Assembly (NCBI RefSeq): GCF_003439925.1
Contig: NZ_QQRR01000002.1
Coordinates: forward strand, 248,001-312,000
Direction: 5' to 3'
Source of the DNA: Haloprofundus halophilus
GTDB taxonomy: Archaea > Halobacteriota > Halobacteria > Halobacteriales > Haloferacaceae
DNA length: 64,000 bases
Positions 14,817-24,434 of this stretch are shown here, piece by piece (position 1 is the stretch's first letter; each line of letters starts with the position of its first letter). Under the pieces are notes generated by a model that was given only the letters and a program-made list of their open reading frames with translations, was not told where the DNA came from and searched no databases. Position numbers and translations under genes: made by a program.

Positions 14817-16525
14817 GACCTACGCCGCTTGGAAGCATCCTCGTCTTCACACTGGCTGTATTTGCACTCACGTTGGCGACGACTCCGTCGATGTCAGTTG
14901 CCCATCCATCCAACAAATCCGACCACGGACTCAACGAGACGACCTACTGTACGCTGTGGGCAGGTGATGAGGATGTCTCGAACGTCAGTGCTTTCGAAGA
15001 TCTCTCGAACGAGTCGTCAGCAGAACTGTGTACACTCGCTGCGGGAACGGACATCCCACTTGACACGCCACCTGAAGCGGTCGAGCAGTGGAATCGTGGG
15101 GACTTACAGGACTTCCCACAGACCGACGCAACTCAGTCGATCTATCCACCGAATGCGACGCTCAGTAATGGACGCTTCGTCAAAGACGCATACACCGAGA
15201 TATTTGCAGTCCAGCCCTCAACGCGGGCGCGACTATCACCGTCTGACCAACCGCTGTACGTCGCCTCGAATGGAACGCTCCTTGGAACCGTTGATTATCG
15301 CGTGGCTGTGCCAGCGAACACGACACATGGTGATCGACGGACGAACTGGGAGGTAGTCGACCATGAAATCGTCGAGACACGACTGCTCGTCAATGGCGAA
15401 GTTGAATCTACGACATCCGGGACTCACACGCCTGAGCTACCCTACTCGCTAGCTAGTCAGACAGACGAACCCCACTCACTCACACTCGTCGCAGAAATCG
15501 CAGTCACAGTAGAAAGACGCGTGTCTGTCTGTACTGCTCGCGATGCACGAGGGGCCTGTCTCGAATGGGACATTCAGCGTGAACGCCGGACGGAGACGCA
15601 GGTCGTCCGTGACAGTATCGATGTGGTCGCATACGACCTCACTATCTCGGGCTATCGAGCGGTGTATCCAAACGGCGATTTGGGTCTCGTCGTCTACAAA
15701 AATCAGCCGTGGCTTGGCTATTCGCTGCCAAATGGTGACGTCCGTGGTGTGTGGCGCTTTTACTCCGCACGAGACCCAGAGTGGGATACACTCGTCACGA
15801 GCACGGATGAGGGTCAGACGGTCGAACATTCTTCGCTGCATCCGTTGCAAGTGAACGCCTTTCCAATCGAGACCGGTCCAACACCCTCTCCACGTCGGAC
15901 AGTGACGATTCTGGAAACCTACGGTATAGAGACACAGCCACCGACCGTACCCAAGACGGTCCTGTTGGACACTATCGACGAACCGTATACCGCAAGCTAC
16001 GGAATTGCGACTCGAACAACGACCACAGAGCATAATCTCACGTCAGTGACGGCGTACGGCCTCGTCCGCGGTGTCGAAGTCGATGCGAGCGAATCGTCTT
16101 TTGCGACAGTCCCAATCAATGAAAGCGAACTCACGCTGGAGGTCCTGAACACGACTGAGGATTCCGTTACCGTTCGTGTGCGTCTTCGAGATGCACAGAC
16201 GGGCGAGCCGATTAACACGCTCAGTCGAGAGGGCTACGTCGTTCTAGAAGACCAGCGTGTGAACACGAGTAACAACGGAACAGTGACGACGACGCTCTCA
16301 CACTCGGCAGGCGGCGTTTCTGCGCGGTACGAACCGGGTCACTGGTGGCGGTCGGTGCCTGGGTATGTGGGTGACTCTGATGTAGTGTACGTCCGGGGGC
16401 CGATGCAGTCGATGCTCTCAGTGCTTTATGAAGTCGCGGTATCGGTGTCGCTCTTCTTGCTGGGTGTGTTCTTCATCGACCGAATCACGGGCTGGCATGT
16501 GTGGCCTCCCTGGAGGCGGTTGTGA
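14804..16525 (+). CDS. Large secreted, C-terminally anchored surface protein of the conjugation cluster
   Basis: 573 residues from TTG 14804, with a Shine-Dalgarno-like ggagg about 8 bases upstream; it overlaps the preceding gene by 13 bases. An N-terminal signal ('GSILVFTLAVFALTLATTPS') is followed by about 490 acidic, beta-rich extracellular residues and one C-terminal membrane helix ('VAVSVSLFLLGVFFIDRITG') with a short cytosolic end. Cysteines occur in pairs (CTARDARGAC), suggesting disulphides outside the cell. The position within a VirB-type cluster suggests a component exposed on the cell surface, for example for mating contact. I recognise no domain. Confidence 0.6.
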   Translation: MRVLRPTPLGSILVFTLAVFALTLATTPSMSVAHPSNKSDHGLNETTYCTLWAGDEDVSNVSAFEDLSNESSAELCTLAAGTDIPLDTPPEAVEQWNRGDLQDFPQTDATQSIYPPNATLSNGRFVKDAYTEIFAVQPSTRARLSPSDQPLYVASNGTLLGTVDYRVAVPANTTHGDRRTNWEVVDHEIVETRLLVNGEVESTTSGTHTPELPYSLASQTDEPHSLTLVAEIAVTVERRVSVCTARDARGACLEWDIQRERRTETQVVRDSIDVVAYDLTISGYRAVYPNGDLGLVVYKNQPWLGYSLPNGDVRGVWRFYSARDPEWDTLVTSTDEGQTVEHSSLHPLQVNAFPIETGPTPSPRRTVTILETYGIETQPPTVPKTVLLDTIDEPYTASYGIATRTTTTEHNLTSVTAYGLVRGVEVDASESSFATVPINESELTLEVLNTTEDSVTVRVRLRDAQTGEPINTLSREGYVVLEDQRVNTSNNGTVTTTLSHSAGGVSARYEPGHWWRSVPGYVGDSDVVYVRGPMQSMLSVLYEVAVSVSLFLLGVFFIDRITGWHVWPPWRRL

Positions 16526-17373
16526 TGCAGGCCCACTGTGTGTCTCGTCGAACACTGCTCAAAGCAGGCGTTCTCGGTATTACTGCCCTTGCTGGGTGTA
16601 CCCAAGATAGCGACACCGCAGATGGGGCGACGCCTACGAGCGTACCTGAGGATTCGGTCTTTCGTGACATCTCCTTTGAGGGTCCGTATTTGGTTGTTCG
16701 ATTGCAAGATGACCATACGGTCACGAGACTCAATCTGATTGGGCCAGACGGGAGTCTGTTCGCACAAACAGGTGTTGCGACGGGGGCCACAAGAGCGAGG
16801 ATCGAACTGTTGGATATCACCACCGAGAAGCACTACAATCCAGGGCAATACAGGTTAGTCGCGGTTACTCCTGACAGCGACACTACTTCGATGTCCTTAG
16901 ACCTCACGCCACAGCTCAAAATCGTTGACGTGAGACAGTATTTGTCTGGTCGACCAACGCCAGGAAACCGAGGGAATGTGGTTACGACAGTTGTGAACAG
17001 AGGAACTGGCCCAACCTGGGTATTCAATATTGTCTATGAGAATGCTCCGTACGACTTAGCTACCACTATAGATGCTTCACCGAGTCTTCCGACCGCTAAT
17101 CTAGCTCTACCGAAGACTGAAGCCGAGGTAATTCTCCATCCGAATGAGTCCCAGGAGTATATGGGGTCTGTTCCCCCATTTGTCATCCCGAATTCCAAGT
17201 CCTGTGATGGTTGGTCCTCAGAAACCGTTGTTGTCGTACAGGCAGCCAGAAATAGCAATACCAAACAGTTGGTTCGGGCATCCCACTCTGGGGAACTCTT
17301 GAGCGCAAATTTCCGGAATAGCTGTAACGAGATCTCGATTGAGATGATCGGGAAGGAGGCCGATGATGCATAA
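16525..17373 (+). CDS. Tat-exported lipoprotein of the conjugation cluster
   Basis: 282 residues. ATG 16525 overlaps the upstream stop as TGATG, with a tggaggcgg ribosome-binding site ahead, so translation is probably coupled. The N-terminus has a twin-arginine signal with lipobox: 'SRRTLLKAGVLGITALAGC', giving a lipid-anchored Cys. The mature part is a beta-rich exported domain with 'GTGPTWVFNIVYENAPYD', and reads like a small Ig-like fold. No enzyme motif is visible. Lipoproteins in this position may act as an outer-surface element of the secretion channel, by analogy with VirB7-type proteins. This is context only. Confidence 0.65.
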   Translation: MQAHCVSRRTLLKAGVLGITALAGCTQDSDTADGATPTSVPEDSVFRDISFEGPYLVVRLQDDHTVTRLNLIGPDGSLFAQTGVATGATRARIELLDITTEKHYNPGQYRLVAVTPDSDTTSMSLDLTPQLKIVDVRQYLSGRPTPGNRGNVVTTVVNRGTGPTWVFNIVYENAPYDLATTIDASPSLPTANLALPKTEAEVILHPNESQEYMGSVPPFVIPNSKSCDGWSSETVVVVQAARNSNTKQLVRASHSGELLSANFRNSCNEISIEMIGKEADDA

Positions 17374-18721
17374 CCGGACGAAATGTGCACTCTTGGTTGG
17401 GCTTCTCATTTTGGTCGTGGACCCCGTTGCAGCGCAATCAGGGGAAAATGGCGGTGGCGCGCTCGGTGACGTAATTGTGGCCGCTATCCAAGAAGCTCTC
17501 AAAACTCTATTTGCCCCAATTGAGGGGATTATCGAAGAGCATGCGGGTAACCTCGTAGAAACTGTTGTTGATACACCTGCACCTGATGCAGTCTTTGACG
17601 AACCCACTAACGGTCCTTGGCCTGGTCTCTATGACTACTACTGGAATGCGATTATTCCACTCTCATTGTTTCTTTGGGGACTCTCTATTGGTCTGGTCAT
17701 CTTCTTTGAGACAACGAGCAATCTATTCAGCGGTTATCACCGCTCGAAGCTCAAGAAGCGGGCATTCACTGGACTCTTGGGGATTCTCTCTTGGTGGTGG
17801 ATTGACGCCATTTCTCGGCAGCTAATCCAGAACTTGTCGGTCTATCTTATCCCAGACCTCTCTAATGTGTCACTTTTTCAGACACTGTCATTCAGCGCGA
17901 TGGGAGTTCTCGGACTTGTTGTTACCCTATCGACGGATTTTGTCCTATTCGTACTTATCGCTCTAATTTACTTCATCCGACACGTTACTCTCTACCTCTT
18001 TACTTTGTTCATGCCGATTCTCATCGCGTTCTGGATTCCGGGTGTCGGGCCGTTTTCGCTCGTCTCTGGCTTCATGAAGCGACTGGCAGGATTCTACGTG
18101 CCGTTTCTCTTCATGACCGTTCCAGTCGCGCTGTTGTTCCGCATTGGTGAGATCATGGGTTCGAGCTTCGAGCTCTCGATGGGTGGTATCGGTGCGTGGC
18201 TCACCGCACTCGTCATCCCCATCGTCGCGGTTGTCTCGCCATTCGTGCTCTTCTGGCAGGCCGGTGCGCTGTTCTTCATGACCGACAGGATGGCACAACG
18301 CGTCTCGACGCAGCGCGCTCGAACGCGCGTGAACCAAACCATTCAGACGGGGCGAGGCGGCGCACAGGGCGGACAGAACTTCATGCGCGGTGCACGCGGT
18401 CGACCTGCGATACGAGCAGACGGCCAGACCATGCTCAACTCTGGTCACTCGCGCGCCCACGCGACCGGATCGCGGCTCAGCGCATCAGGGTCACAACTTC
18501 GTAGACGCCTTAGCGGAGCCAGCGACAGGAATTCCGAAGCGTCTCCCACGCGGTCGAAACGAACCAGTCGCTCTGACTCTCCATCCGGAGACGGTCGAGG
18601 TGGACGATTCGAGAACCGGCGCAAGTCGAAGCGGCGGACATCTTCTCGCTCACCTGAATCGAGCGAGGCTGAGAATCGAAAGCAGAGACGTCCCGATGAC
18701 AGACCAGACGAGAAACCATGA
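17363..18721 (+). CDS. VirB6/TrbL-like polytopic membrane protein
   Basis: 452 residues. The start (ATG 17363 or 17366) overlaps the lipoprotein gene and follows a ggaggc site. An N-terminal signal-like helix ends at 'VVDPVAAQ'. A helical extracytoplasmic region is followed by at least six transmembrane helices between about residues 90 and 310, including 'VLFVLIALIYFIRHVTLYLF'. The C-terminal ~130 residues are basic, Ser/Arg-rich and disordered, facing the cytosol. This plan (signal, five to seven helices, long charged tail) is that of VirB6/TrbL channel proteins. It sits between the lipoprotein and the VirB3/PrgI-like gene, as expected for a type IV secretion-like apparatus. Confidence 0.65.
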   Translation: MMHNRTKCALLVGLLILVVDPVAAQSGENGGGALGDVIVAAIQEALKTLFAPIEGIIEEHAGNLVETVVDTPAPDAVFDEPTNGPWPGLYDYYWNAIIPLSLFLWGLSIGLVIFFETTSNLFSGYHRSKLKKRAFTGLLGILSWWWIDAISRQLIQNLSVYLIPDLSNVSLFQTLSFSAMGVLGLVVTLSTDFVLFVLIALIYFIRHVTLYLFTLFMPILIAFWIPGVGPFSLVSGFMKRLAGFYVPFLFMTVPVALLFRIGEIMGSSFELSMGGIGAWLTALVIPIVAVVSPFVLFWQAGALFFMTDRMAQRVSTQRARTRVNQTIQTGRGGAQGGQNFMRGARGRPAIRADGQTMLNSGHSRAHATGSRLSASGSQLRRRLSGASDRNSEASPTRSKRTSRSDSPSGDGRGGRFENRRKSKRRTSSRSPESSEAENRKQRRPDDRPDEKP

Positions 18722-19731
18722 ACCAGAACGACCCAACCAAACGCATTCCAAAATCGCTCGGTACTGACGCAAAATTATTCGGCACGTACACGCTGACGGA
18801 CCTCGCAGTCGCGTTATTCCCGGGGGTGCTCGTCATCTTGTTCACGCAGGTCGTGCTCTCACCGTCGACGGCGATTGCAGGCTACCGATTACAGACATTC
18901 ACCCTTCCCGTCGCAGGAGGTGCGATTGCCCTCGGGGCATTGTTCGTCTACCTCACGCCAACGTACACGACAAGTCTCGATTGGTTCGCGACGTTCATTG
19001 GATTTCACCGAGGTTCGAAAGAACTCACCCACGAAGACGCCAAACAATACACGCAAATCGAGCGTGTCCATCCCGACCGAGGCGCTATCGAGCGAACTGA
19101 TGGGGCTTTGTTTGGGCTTGTCCACGTCACGCCACCGACGATGGCGTTGGCGACGGATGCTGAATGGGCAACGAAAGCGAGAGCGTTCGAAGACTTCTGC
19201 AACACTGTCGTCGAATTCCCGATTCAACTCTATTCGACGACGCAGCCGTTTCCCACAGACGAGTATCTCGCCCAGTACGAATCCAGGCTCACCGATCCGG
19301 ACGTGAAAGAGAATCCAAAGCTTGCCGCACTCATCGAACACTACACCTCGTGGTACGCAGCAGATCTCGACGAGCGGCGGATGACGATTCGCGACCACTA
19401 CGTCGTCGTCTCTGTGACACCCGCCGAAGTTCGCTTCGAGCGTGAGAGTCTCACAGAGAAACTCGCAGCCGTGCCTCTTCTGGGTCTATTCGTCCGAGCG
19501 CGATTGGCCCCCCGAATCGAAGCACAACGTGAGGCGATGTTCGATGCACTGGACGAACGACTGCGACGAATCGAAGGCGGACTCCGTGGGATAGACGGCT
19601 GTCGTGCTTACCGTGTCGATGCCGAGGAGGCGACGCAACTCATCTGTGAGTTCTGGGCAGGCGAACAACGCGACTATCAGGATATCACTCGCGTCTTGCG
19701 GACGCGACCACTCGTCGGAGGTCGAAAATGA
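18718..19731 (+). CDS. PrgI/VirB3-like membrane protein fused to a soluble domain
   Basis: 337 residues, overlapping both neighbours by four bases. Two transmembrane helices near the N-terminus ('LAVALFPGVLVILFTQVV' and 'LPVAGGAIALGALFVYL') follow a polar start 'KRIPKSLGTDAKLFGTYTLT', the PrgI/VirB3 pattern. The remaining ~240 residues are cytosolic and resemble the N-terminal domain that VirB4 partners carry ('THEDAKQYTQIERVHPDRGA', later 'HYVVVSVTPAEVRFERESL'). PrgI/VirB3 proteins anchor the VirB4 ATPase to the membrane, and the VirB4 gene follows directly. The extended soluble part seems typical of the archaeal form. Confidence 0.65.
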   Translation: MNQNDPTKRIPKSLGTDAKLFGTYTLTDLAVALFPGVLVILFTQVVLSPSTAIAGYRLQTFTLPVAGGAIALGALFVYLTPTYTTSLDWFATFIGFHRGSKELTHEDAKQYTQIERVHPDRGAIERTDGALFGLVHVTPPTMALATDAEWATKARAFEDFCNTVVEFPIQLYSTTQPFPTDEYLAQYESRLTDPDVKENPKLAALIEHYTSWYAADLDERRMTIRDHYVVVSVTPAEVRFERESLTEKLAAVPLLGLFVRARLAPRIEAQREAMFDALDERLRRIEGGLRGIDGCRAYRVDAEEATQLICEFWAGEQRDYQDITRVLRTRPLVGGRK

Positions 19732-21803
19732 ACTGGAAGCGACTGCGGTTTTGGCGTCGCGCTGAAGATGATGCCGAAGACCCTGGCGAGCATGGTGAGT
19801 CTGAAGCTGTCGCTGTCGACTACGAGCCAGAATACAGCCGTCTCACGACCGCCTCAGACAGCCATCAGACGATTATCACGCCATCCAATATCGAGCGGAC
19901 ACCGAATGCAGTTCGAACGGGTGAACAGTGGGCACGGACGCTCTGGATTGGCGAGTATCCTGATGCACCCGCTGATGGATTGTTCGAGACGCTGTATTCG
20001 AGTCCAGAGACGCGAACGACAGATATCTCGATTCATCTCACGCCACGGGATACACACCGGACACTCGACTCGCTGGAGAATCGCCTCGAAGACCTCGAAG
20101 CCGACTACGAATATCTCGAAGAAAAGCGACGGGCGGGCGCTCGCGGCATCCAAAAAGACCTCGAAGATTACCGCGAGATGTACGACGTCTTGCGGAATAC
20201 GTCGATGAAGGCATTCGATACGTCGATGTATCTCTCGGTCCGTGGACCGACGCCCGAAGAAATTGATTCGGATGCAGTCGCGAACACAGCACGACGCTCG
20301 CCTGCGAATCTCACGCCGATTGCACCTCGATGGGCGCAACTCGACTCACTCGTCGCCACGAGTCCAGTTAGCGTCGACCGACTGAACGAGTCGATGCAAA
20401 CGAAGACTCCCATGTTGGGCGGGGCGGTCGGTGCGATGTTTCCCTTCGTTGCAGGCGCGTTTGCCGAACCCGGAATCGAGTACGGGACCTACGCACTCAA
20501 CGAGAGCCCGCTCATCTTGGACCGATTCAATCGTGAAACGGGCTACTGTACGATGGTCATCGGGAAACTCGGTGCGGGGAAATCCTTCTCGACGAAACTG
20601 CAGCTCGTTCGTCGAGCGATGTATGACCCCGAGACGATTCTCATCATGCTCGATCCACTCCAGGGCTTTGCAGGCGTGAACGCTGCACTCGGTGGCGAGC
20701 GTGTGACAGTCGGGGGGACGCGTGGATTCAACCCACTCGAACTCAAGGCGACGCCTGAACATGTTCTCGCAGACGTTCCCGACCTCGACCCGTGGTCAGA
20801 GCAAATCTCGTGGGTGCTGGCGTTCTTCGAGACGTTCTTTACCCACGTTGCGACCCATCCGCTCGGTGACCGAAAGCAGACGCTTCGACGGGCGATTCAG
20901 GAGGCCTACGAACGCAACGGAATCACCCGCGACCCAAAGACGCACAGCCGTGAGTCACCCACCGTCCGAGACGTCATTGCCGTTCTCGAAGATTTGCTTG
21001 AGGACCCGACCGCGTTTGGCTATGCAACCACGGGCGAACAGCGAAGCGTCGCTGACGACGCGCAGTCGCTGTTGAAGGACCTTCGGCCGTCGTTTCACGA
21101 AGGCGGTGACCTCGCCAATCTCGCGAAACCAACGGAGTTCGACCTCGATTCACACGTTGTCTACCTTGACCTCCACCAAGAGGAGGGGACGCGCGGGCGG
21201 ACAGAGACGAGTCTGATGATGCAGGTGTTGTTCAACGCCGTCTACGAGCGTGCGAAAGGCACTGAGAAACGCGTCGTATTTGCGATTGACGAAGCCCACT
21301 ATCTGATGAACGATACGACCTCGCTTGAGTTCTTAGAGACGGCAGTCAGACACAGTCGACACTACGACCTCTCGTTACAGTTCATCACACAGACGGGCGG
21401 GGAGTTCGCTCTCACACCGGAGGCGCGGACGATTGCGAATCTCTGTTCGATGACGCTCATCCATCGCGTCCAAGAAGAAGCTGAGACGCTTGCCGAGTGG
21501 TTCGGATTGAGCGAACGTGAGGTGAATTGGGTGCAGACGGCAAAGGCCGGTAACGACGAGGACGGCTACTCAGAAGCACTCCTCAATATCGATGAGGAAG
21601 GCTGGTTCCCGCTTCGAGTTCGAGCGAGTCCGTTCGAGGCAGACGTCATCGCGAATGGAGTCTCACAGAGAGATTTACGAGATTCATCGGCGACTCCCGC
21701 ACAAGACCTCCAGACGGAGACCGAAAGGAATGGCCAGCCCTACTCTGTCTCTCAGTATGGCGGCGAGGGGAAACTCCACCGACCAGGAGAGACATTGAGG
21801 TGA
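19728..21803 (+). CDS. VirB4/TraC-type conjugation ATPase
   Basis: 691 residues; the ATG overlaps the preceding stop. VirB4 ATPases power pilus assembly and DNA or protein transfer in type IV secretion. The N-terminal ~260 residues form the partner-binding domain ('MKAFDTSMYLSVRGPTPEEI'). The ATPase starts around 270, with Walker A 'GKLGAGKS' (279-286), 'IMLDPLQGFAG', Walker B 'VFAIDEAHYLM' (about 520) and the 'LSLQFITQTGG' sensor segment. It looks complete. No VirD4 coupling protein or relaxase appears in the window, so DNA-transfer ability is open. It is the surest member of the cluster from 14346 to 22696. Confidence 0.88.
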   Translation: MNWKRLRFWRRAEDDAEDPGEHGESEAVAVDYEPEYSRLTTASDSHQTIITPSNIERTPNAVRTGEQWARTLWIGEYPDAPADGLFETLYSSPETRTTDISIHLTPRDTHRTLDSLENRLEDLEADYEYLEEKRRAGARGIQKDLEDYREMYDVLRNTSMKAFDTSMYLSVRGPTPEEIDSDAVANTARRSPANLTPIAPRWAQLDSLVATSPVSVDRLNESMQTKTPMLGGAVGAMFPFVAGAFAEPGIEYGTYALNESPLILDRFNRETGYCTMVIGKLGAGKSFSTKLQLVRRAMYDPETILIMLDPLQGFAGVNAALGGERVTVGGTRGFNPLELKATPEHVLADVPDLDPWSEQISWVLAFFETFFTHVATHPLGDRKQTLRRAIQEAYERNGITRDPKTHSRESPTVRDVIAVLEDLLEDPTAFGYATTGEQRSVADDAQSLLKDLRPSFHEGGDLANLAKPTEFDLDSHVVYLDLHQEEGTRGRTETSLMMQVLFNAVYERAKGTEKRVVFAIDEAHYLMNDTTSLEFLETAVRHSRHYDLSLQFITQTGGEFALTPEARTIANLCSMTLIHRVQEEAETLAEWFGLSEREVNWVQTAKAGNDEDGYSEALLNIDEEGWFPLRVRASPFEADVIANGVSQRDLRDSSATPAQDLQTETERNGQPYSVSQYGGEGKLHRPGETLR

Positions 21804-22696
21804 GGTCTCTGAATCCGAACGCGCTCCCGATCGAACTTCGCCATCGCCCGCAGTGGGTCTGCTGGGGATCTATAGAGCGAGACGGCAAGCAGACGAAGGT
21901 TCCGCTCAACCCTACGAGTGGGACGTACGCTTCGACTGCCGATGCGGCTACGTGGGGAACCTTTGAGGAAGCGTTGGCTCGTGCGACCCAGAATGGGATC
22001 TCGGGCATCGGCTTCGTCTTCACCAGTGACGACCCGTATGTCGGTGTCGACCTCGATGACTGTCGTGACCCTGATGCGGTGACGTTGAATAGAGAGGCCG
22101 TCGAGATTGTCAGACGTCTTCGGTCGTATACTGAAGTCTCGCCATCAGGAACGGGAGTACATATCATCGCTCGGGGGACCCTCCCCAGTGGCGCACGTCG
22201 ACGCGGGATGGTCGAGATGTACGACGACGGCCGATTCTTCACGATGACTGGCAATCATGTGCTCACAACGCCCGAACAGATCCGTGAGCGTTCGCGTGCG
22301 ATTCGAAGCGTTCACTCTGACTTCGTTGCCGACTCAGGGTCGACTCGCTCGGGGAGACGACCTACCACACAATCCCGTGAGCTGTCGTTCACCTCGAAAT
22401 TGGATGATGAAGAGATACTCCAACGTGCCCAATCAGCGGCAAACAGTGAGAAGTTCTCTCGACTTTGGAACGGCGATATCAGTGGATACGACAGCCACTC
22501 CGAGGCTGATATGGCGCTCTGCTGTTTGCTTGCGTTTTGGGCGGGTGGTGATTCCTCACAAGTCGATCGGCTGTTTCGACAGTCTGGATTGGTTCGTGAG
22601 AAGTGGGATGAGGTTCACTACGCTGACGGTGCGACCTATGGTGAGATGACTGTTGAGCGGGCGTGTACTCGTGTTACCGACGGATATTCCAGTTGA
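21800..22696 (+). CDS. PrimPol/NrS-1-type primase-like protein, short form
   Basis: 298 residues from GTG 21800, overlapping the VirB4 stop (GTGA). The N-terminal archaeo-eukaryotic primase-like core opens with 'RPQWVCWGSIERDGKQTKVP', has the metal-binding 'YVGVDLDDC' (Asp84, Asp86, Asp87) and continues with 'SPSGTGVHIIARG' (His121). The C-terminal part contains the helical segment 'SEADMALCCLLAFWAGGDSS', seen in NrS-1-type plasmid/phage polymerases. The usual helicase domain of such replicative proteins is missing, so the protein is either a stand-alone primase or a truncated one. Translational coupling to VirB4 is odd and suggests priming of transferred single strands. Activity is inferred. 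Confidence 0.72.
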   Translation: MRSLNPNALPIELRHRPQWVCWGSIERDGKQTKVPLNPTSGTYASTADAATWGTFEEALARATQNGISGIGFVFTSDDPYVGVDLDDCRDPDAVTLNREAVEIVRRLRSYTEVSPSGTGVHIIARGTLPSGARRRGMVEMYDDGRFFTMTGNHVLTTPEQIRERSRAIRSVHSDFVADSGSTRSGRRPTTQSRELSFTSKLDDEEILQRAQSAANSEKFSRLWNGDISGYDSHSEADMALCCLLAFWAGGDSSQVDRLFRQSGLVREKWDEVHYADGATYGEMTVERACTRVTDGYSS

Positions 22697-22864
22697 CTCC
22701 GTTCCGTTGATTCTGTAGTGAACGCTTGAGGGACAATCTCCGGGATTCGTCTCCAAATTCAGACCATCTGTTTGAATTTCATCCATAATTATTCTCATTC
22801 TTGTGAAGATTCTACTAGAGAATAACTAAGTACGTAGCAAAACAACTCCCAATCGAGGCAATTC

Positions 22865-23257
22865 ATGGCCGAAACCGACCGTCGCCCTACAGACGAGGTT
22901 CGTCAACCAGAGCCACCGCTTCCCGAAGAGAGCGGGTTGACGCTCGAAGAGTACCTCGCAATGCAACAGGCGATCGGCCACCCAACGCGGTTTCGCATCC
23001 TGCGAACGCTCGTCGCCAACAACGAACTGAGCGCTGCTAAACTCAAGTCTGCAGTTGGCGTTGAACCCCACAATTTCCACTACCACCTCGACGAGTTGGT
23101 TGACGTTGGTCTCGTCGACAAACGCCAACGCCGAACCGCCGACAGCCAAGGCTTCTACACGTACTACCGGCCGACAGCAATGGGATGTGGAATCCTCGAG
23201 CACGGTGTCGAGGAGCTGATGCGTCGAGAACGTGAGTTCAACGACGCCTACTCGTAG
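22865..23257 (+). CDS. ArsR-type winged-helix regulator
   Basis: 130 residues. The wHTH is 'IGHPTRFRILRTLVANNELS' followed by 'FHYHLDELVDVGLVDKRQRR' and a wing ending 'FYTYYRPTAMG'. A short helical C-terminus (GILEHGVEELMRREREF) probably mediates dimerisation. No metal-binding cysteine motif (such as ELCVCDL) is present, so it is not a classical metal sensor. It is transcribed towards the aldo/keto reductase gene, 180 bases away. Its promoter region is AT-rich (actagagaataactaagtac). The target is unknown. Confidence 0.8.
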   Translation: MAETDRRPTDEVRQPEPPLPEESGLTLEEYLAMQQAIGHPTRFRILRTLVANNELSAAKLKSAVGVEPHNFHYHLDELVDVGLVDKRQRRTADSQGFYTYYRPTAMGCGILEHGVEELMRREREFNDAYS

Positions 23258-23438
23258 TCAGATTTCACAGAATCGGGTGACTTTCGGCACTTCCTGAGAA
23301 CTTCGGTGGTATCGGTCAAACTCGAACACTTGGCGTGTCTTTCCACCGGTAATTGGGAAGAATCGAGAGCGGGACCGTGTTCCGGCAGGGCAGACGTTCC
23401 TACCGTATCTTTTTGCGGCTTCTCTGTATCGTCTCGGC

Positions 23439-24410
23439 ATGGAGTACACCACCTTTGGTCGGACCGGAACAACGGTGAGCAAGATCTGTCTCGGCTGCAT
23501 GAGTTTCGGAACGAACTGGGATGAGTGGACACTCGACAGAGAAGAGAGCCGCGAACTCATCGAACGAGCTATCGACCTCGGAATCAACTTCTTCGACACA
23601 GCGAACGTCTACTCTTACGGCGAGAGCGAAGAGATTCTTGGCGAAGTGCTCTCGGAGTACGACCGCGACGAGTTCGTCGTCGCAACCAAAGTCTATGGGC
23701 AGATGGACGAGGACGACCCCAACTCCGGCGGCCTCTCACGGAAGAGTATCGAGCAGGAATTGGAAAATTCGCTCAACCGATTGGACATGGATACGGTTGA
23801 CCTCTACCAGATTCATCGCTTCGATTACGACACGCCCATCGAGACGACGCTTCGCGCACTGGACGACGCGGTTCGTCGCGGGAAGGTGCGCCACATCGGT
23901 GCGTCGTCGATGTGGGCACACCAGTTCGCCGAGGCCCTCCATACGTCCAATAGTCTCGGTCTAGAGCGGTTCGTCTCGATGCAGAACCTCTACAACCTCG
24001 CTTATCGAGAGGAGGAGCGAGAGATGCTGCCGCTCTGTGAGAAAGAGGACATCGCGGTGATGCCGTGGAGTCCGCTGGCGGCGGGCTTTCTCACACGTCC
24101 CTACGGAGAGTTCGACGCGACGACGCGCGGTGAACACGAGTCCTCGCTCGGGCGTGGCTACACCAAGGGCGGCGGTCCCGAGATAAATCAGCGTGTGCAG
24201 GAACTCGCCGACGAAAAGGGCGTGAAGATGGCACAGATTGCGCTCGCATGGCAGTTCCACAAAGAATGGGTGACGACGCCCATCGTCGGAACGTCGAGTA
24301 TCGAACATCTCGAAGACGCTGTGGAAGCGCTCGACATCTCCCTGTCGGATTCCGACATTGAGTACCTCGAAGAGCCATACGAGCCGATTCCGGTGTCAGG
24401 ACACGAGTGA
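23439..24410 (+). CDS. Aldo/keto reductase
   Basis: 323 residues, a complete (beta/alpha)8 NAD(P)H-dependent oxidoreductase of the YajO/YghZ-like group. The catalytic tetrad is visible: Asp53 and Tyr58 in 'FFDTANVYSYGESE', Lys84 in 'VATKVYGQ', His126 in 'YQIHRFD'. Cofactor-binding features are near the C-terminus ('TTPIVGTSSIEHLEDAV'). These enzymes reduce aldehydes and ketones, often sugars or reactive carbonyls; the substrate cannot be told. It stands alone between a regulator and an MBL-fold gene, and its GC-rich codon use is that of a chromosomal gene. Confidence 0.93.
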   Translation: MEYTTFGRTGTTVSKICLGCMSFGTNWDEWTLDREESRELIERAIDLGINFFDTANVYSYGESEEILGEVLSEYDRDEFVVATKVYGQMDEDDPNSGGLSRKSIEQELENSLNRLDMDTVDLYQIHRFDYDTPIETTLRALDDAVRRGKVRHIGASSMWAHQFAEALHTSNSLGLERFVSMQNLYNLAYREEEREMLPLCEKEDIAVMPWSPLAAGFLTRPYGEFDATTRGEHESSLGRGYTKGGGPEINQRVQELADEKGVKMAQIALAWQFHKEWVTTPIVGTSSIEHLEDAVEALDISLSDSDIEYLEEPYEPIPVSGHE

Positions 24411-24434
24411 ACCTGGTTTGGTCACCCAGAGCAC

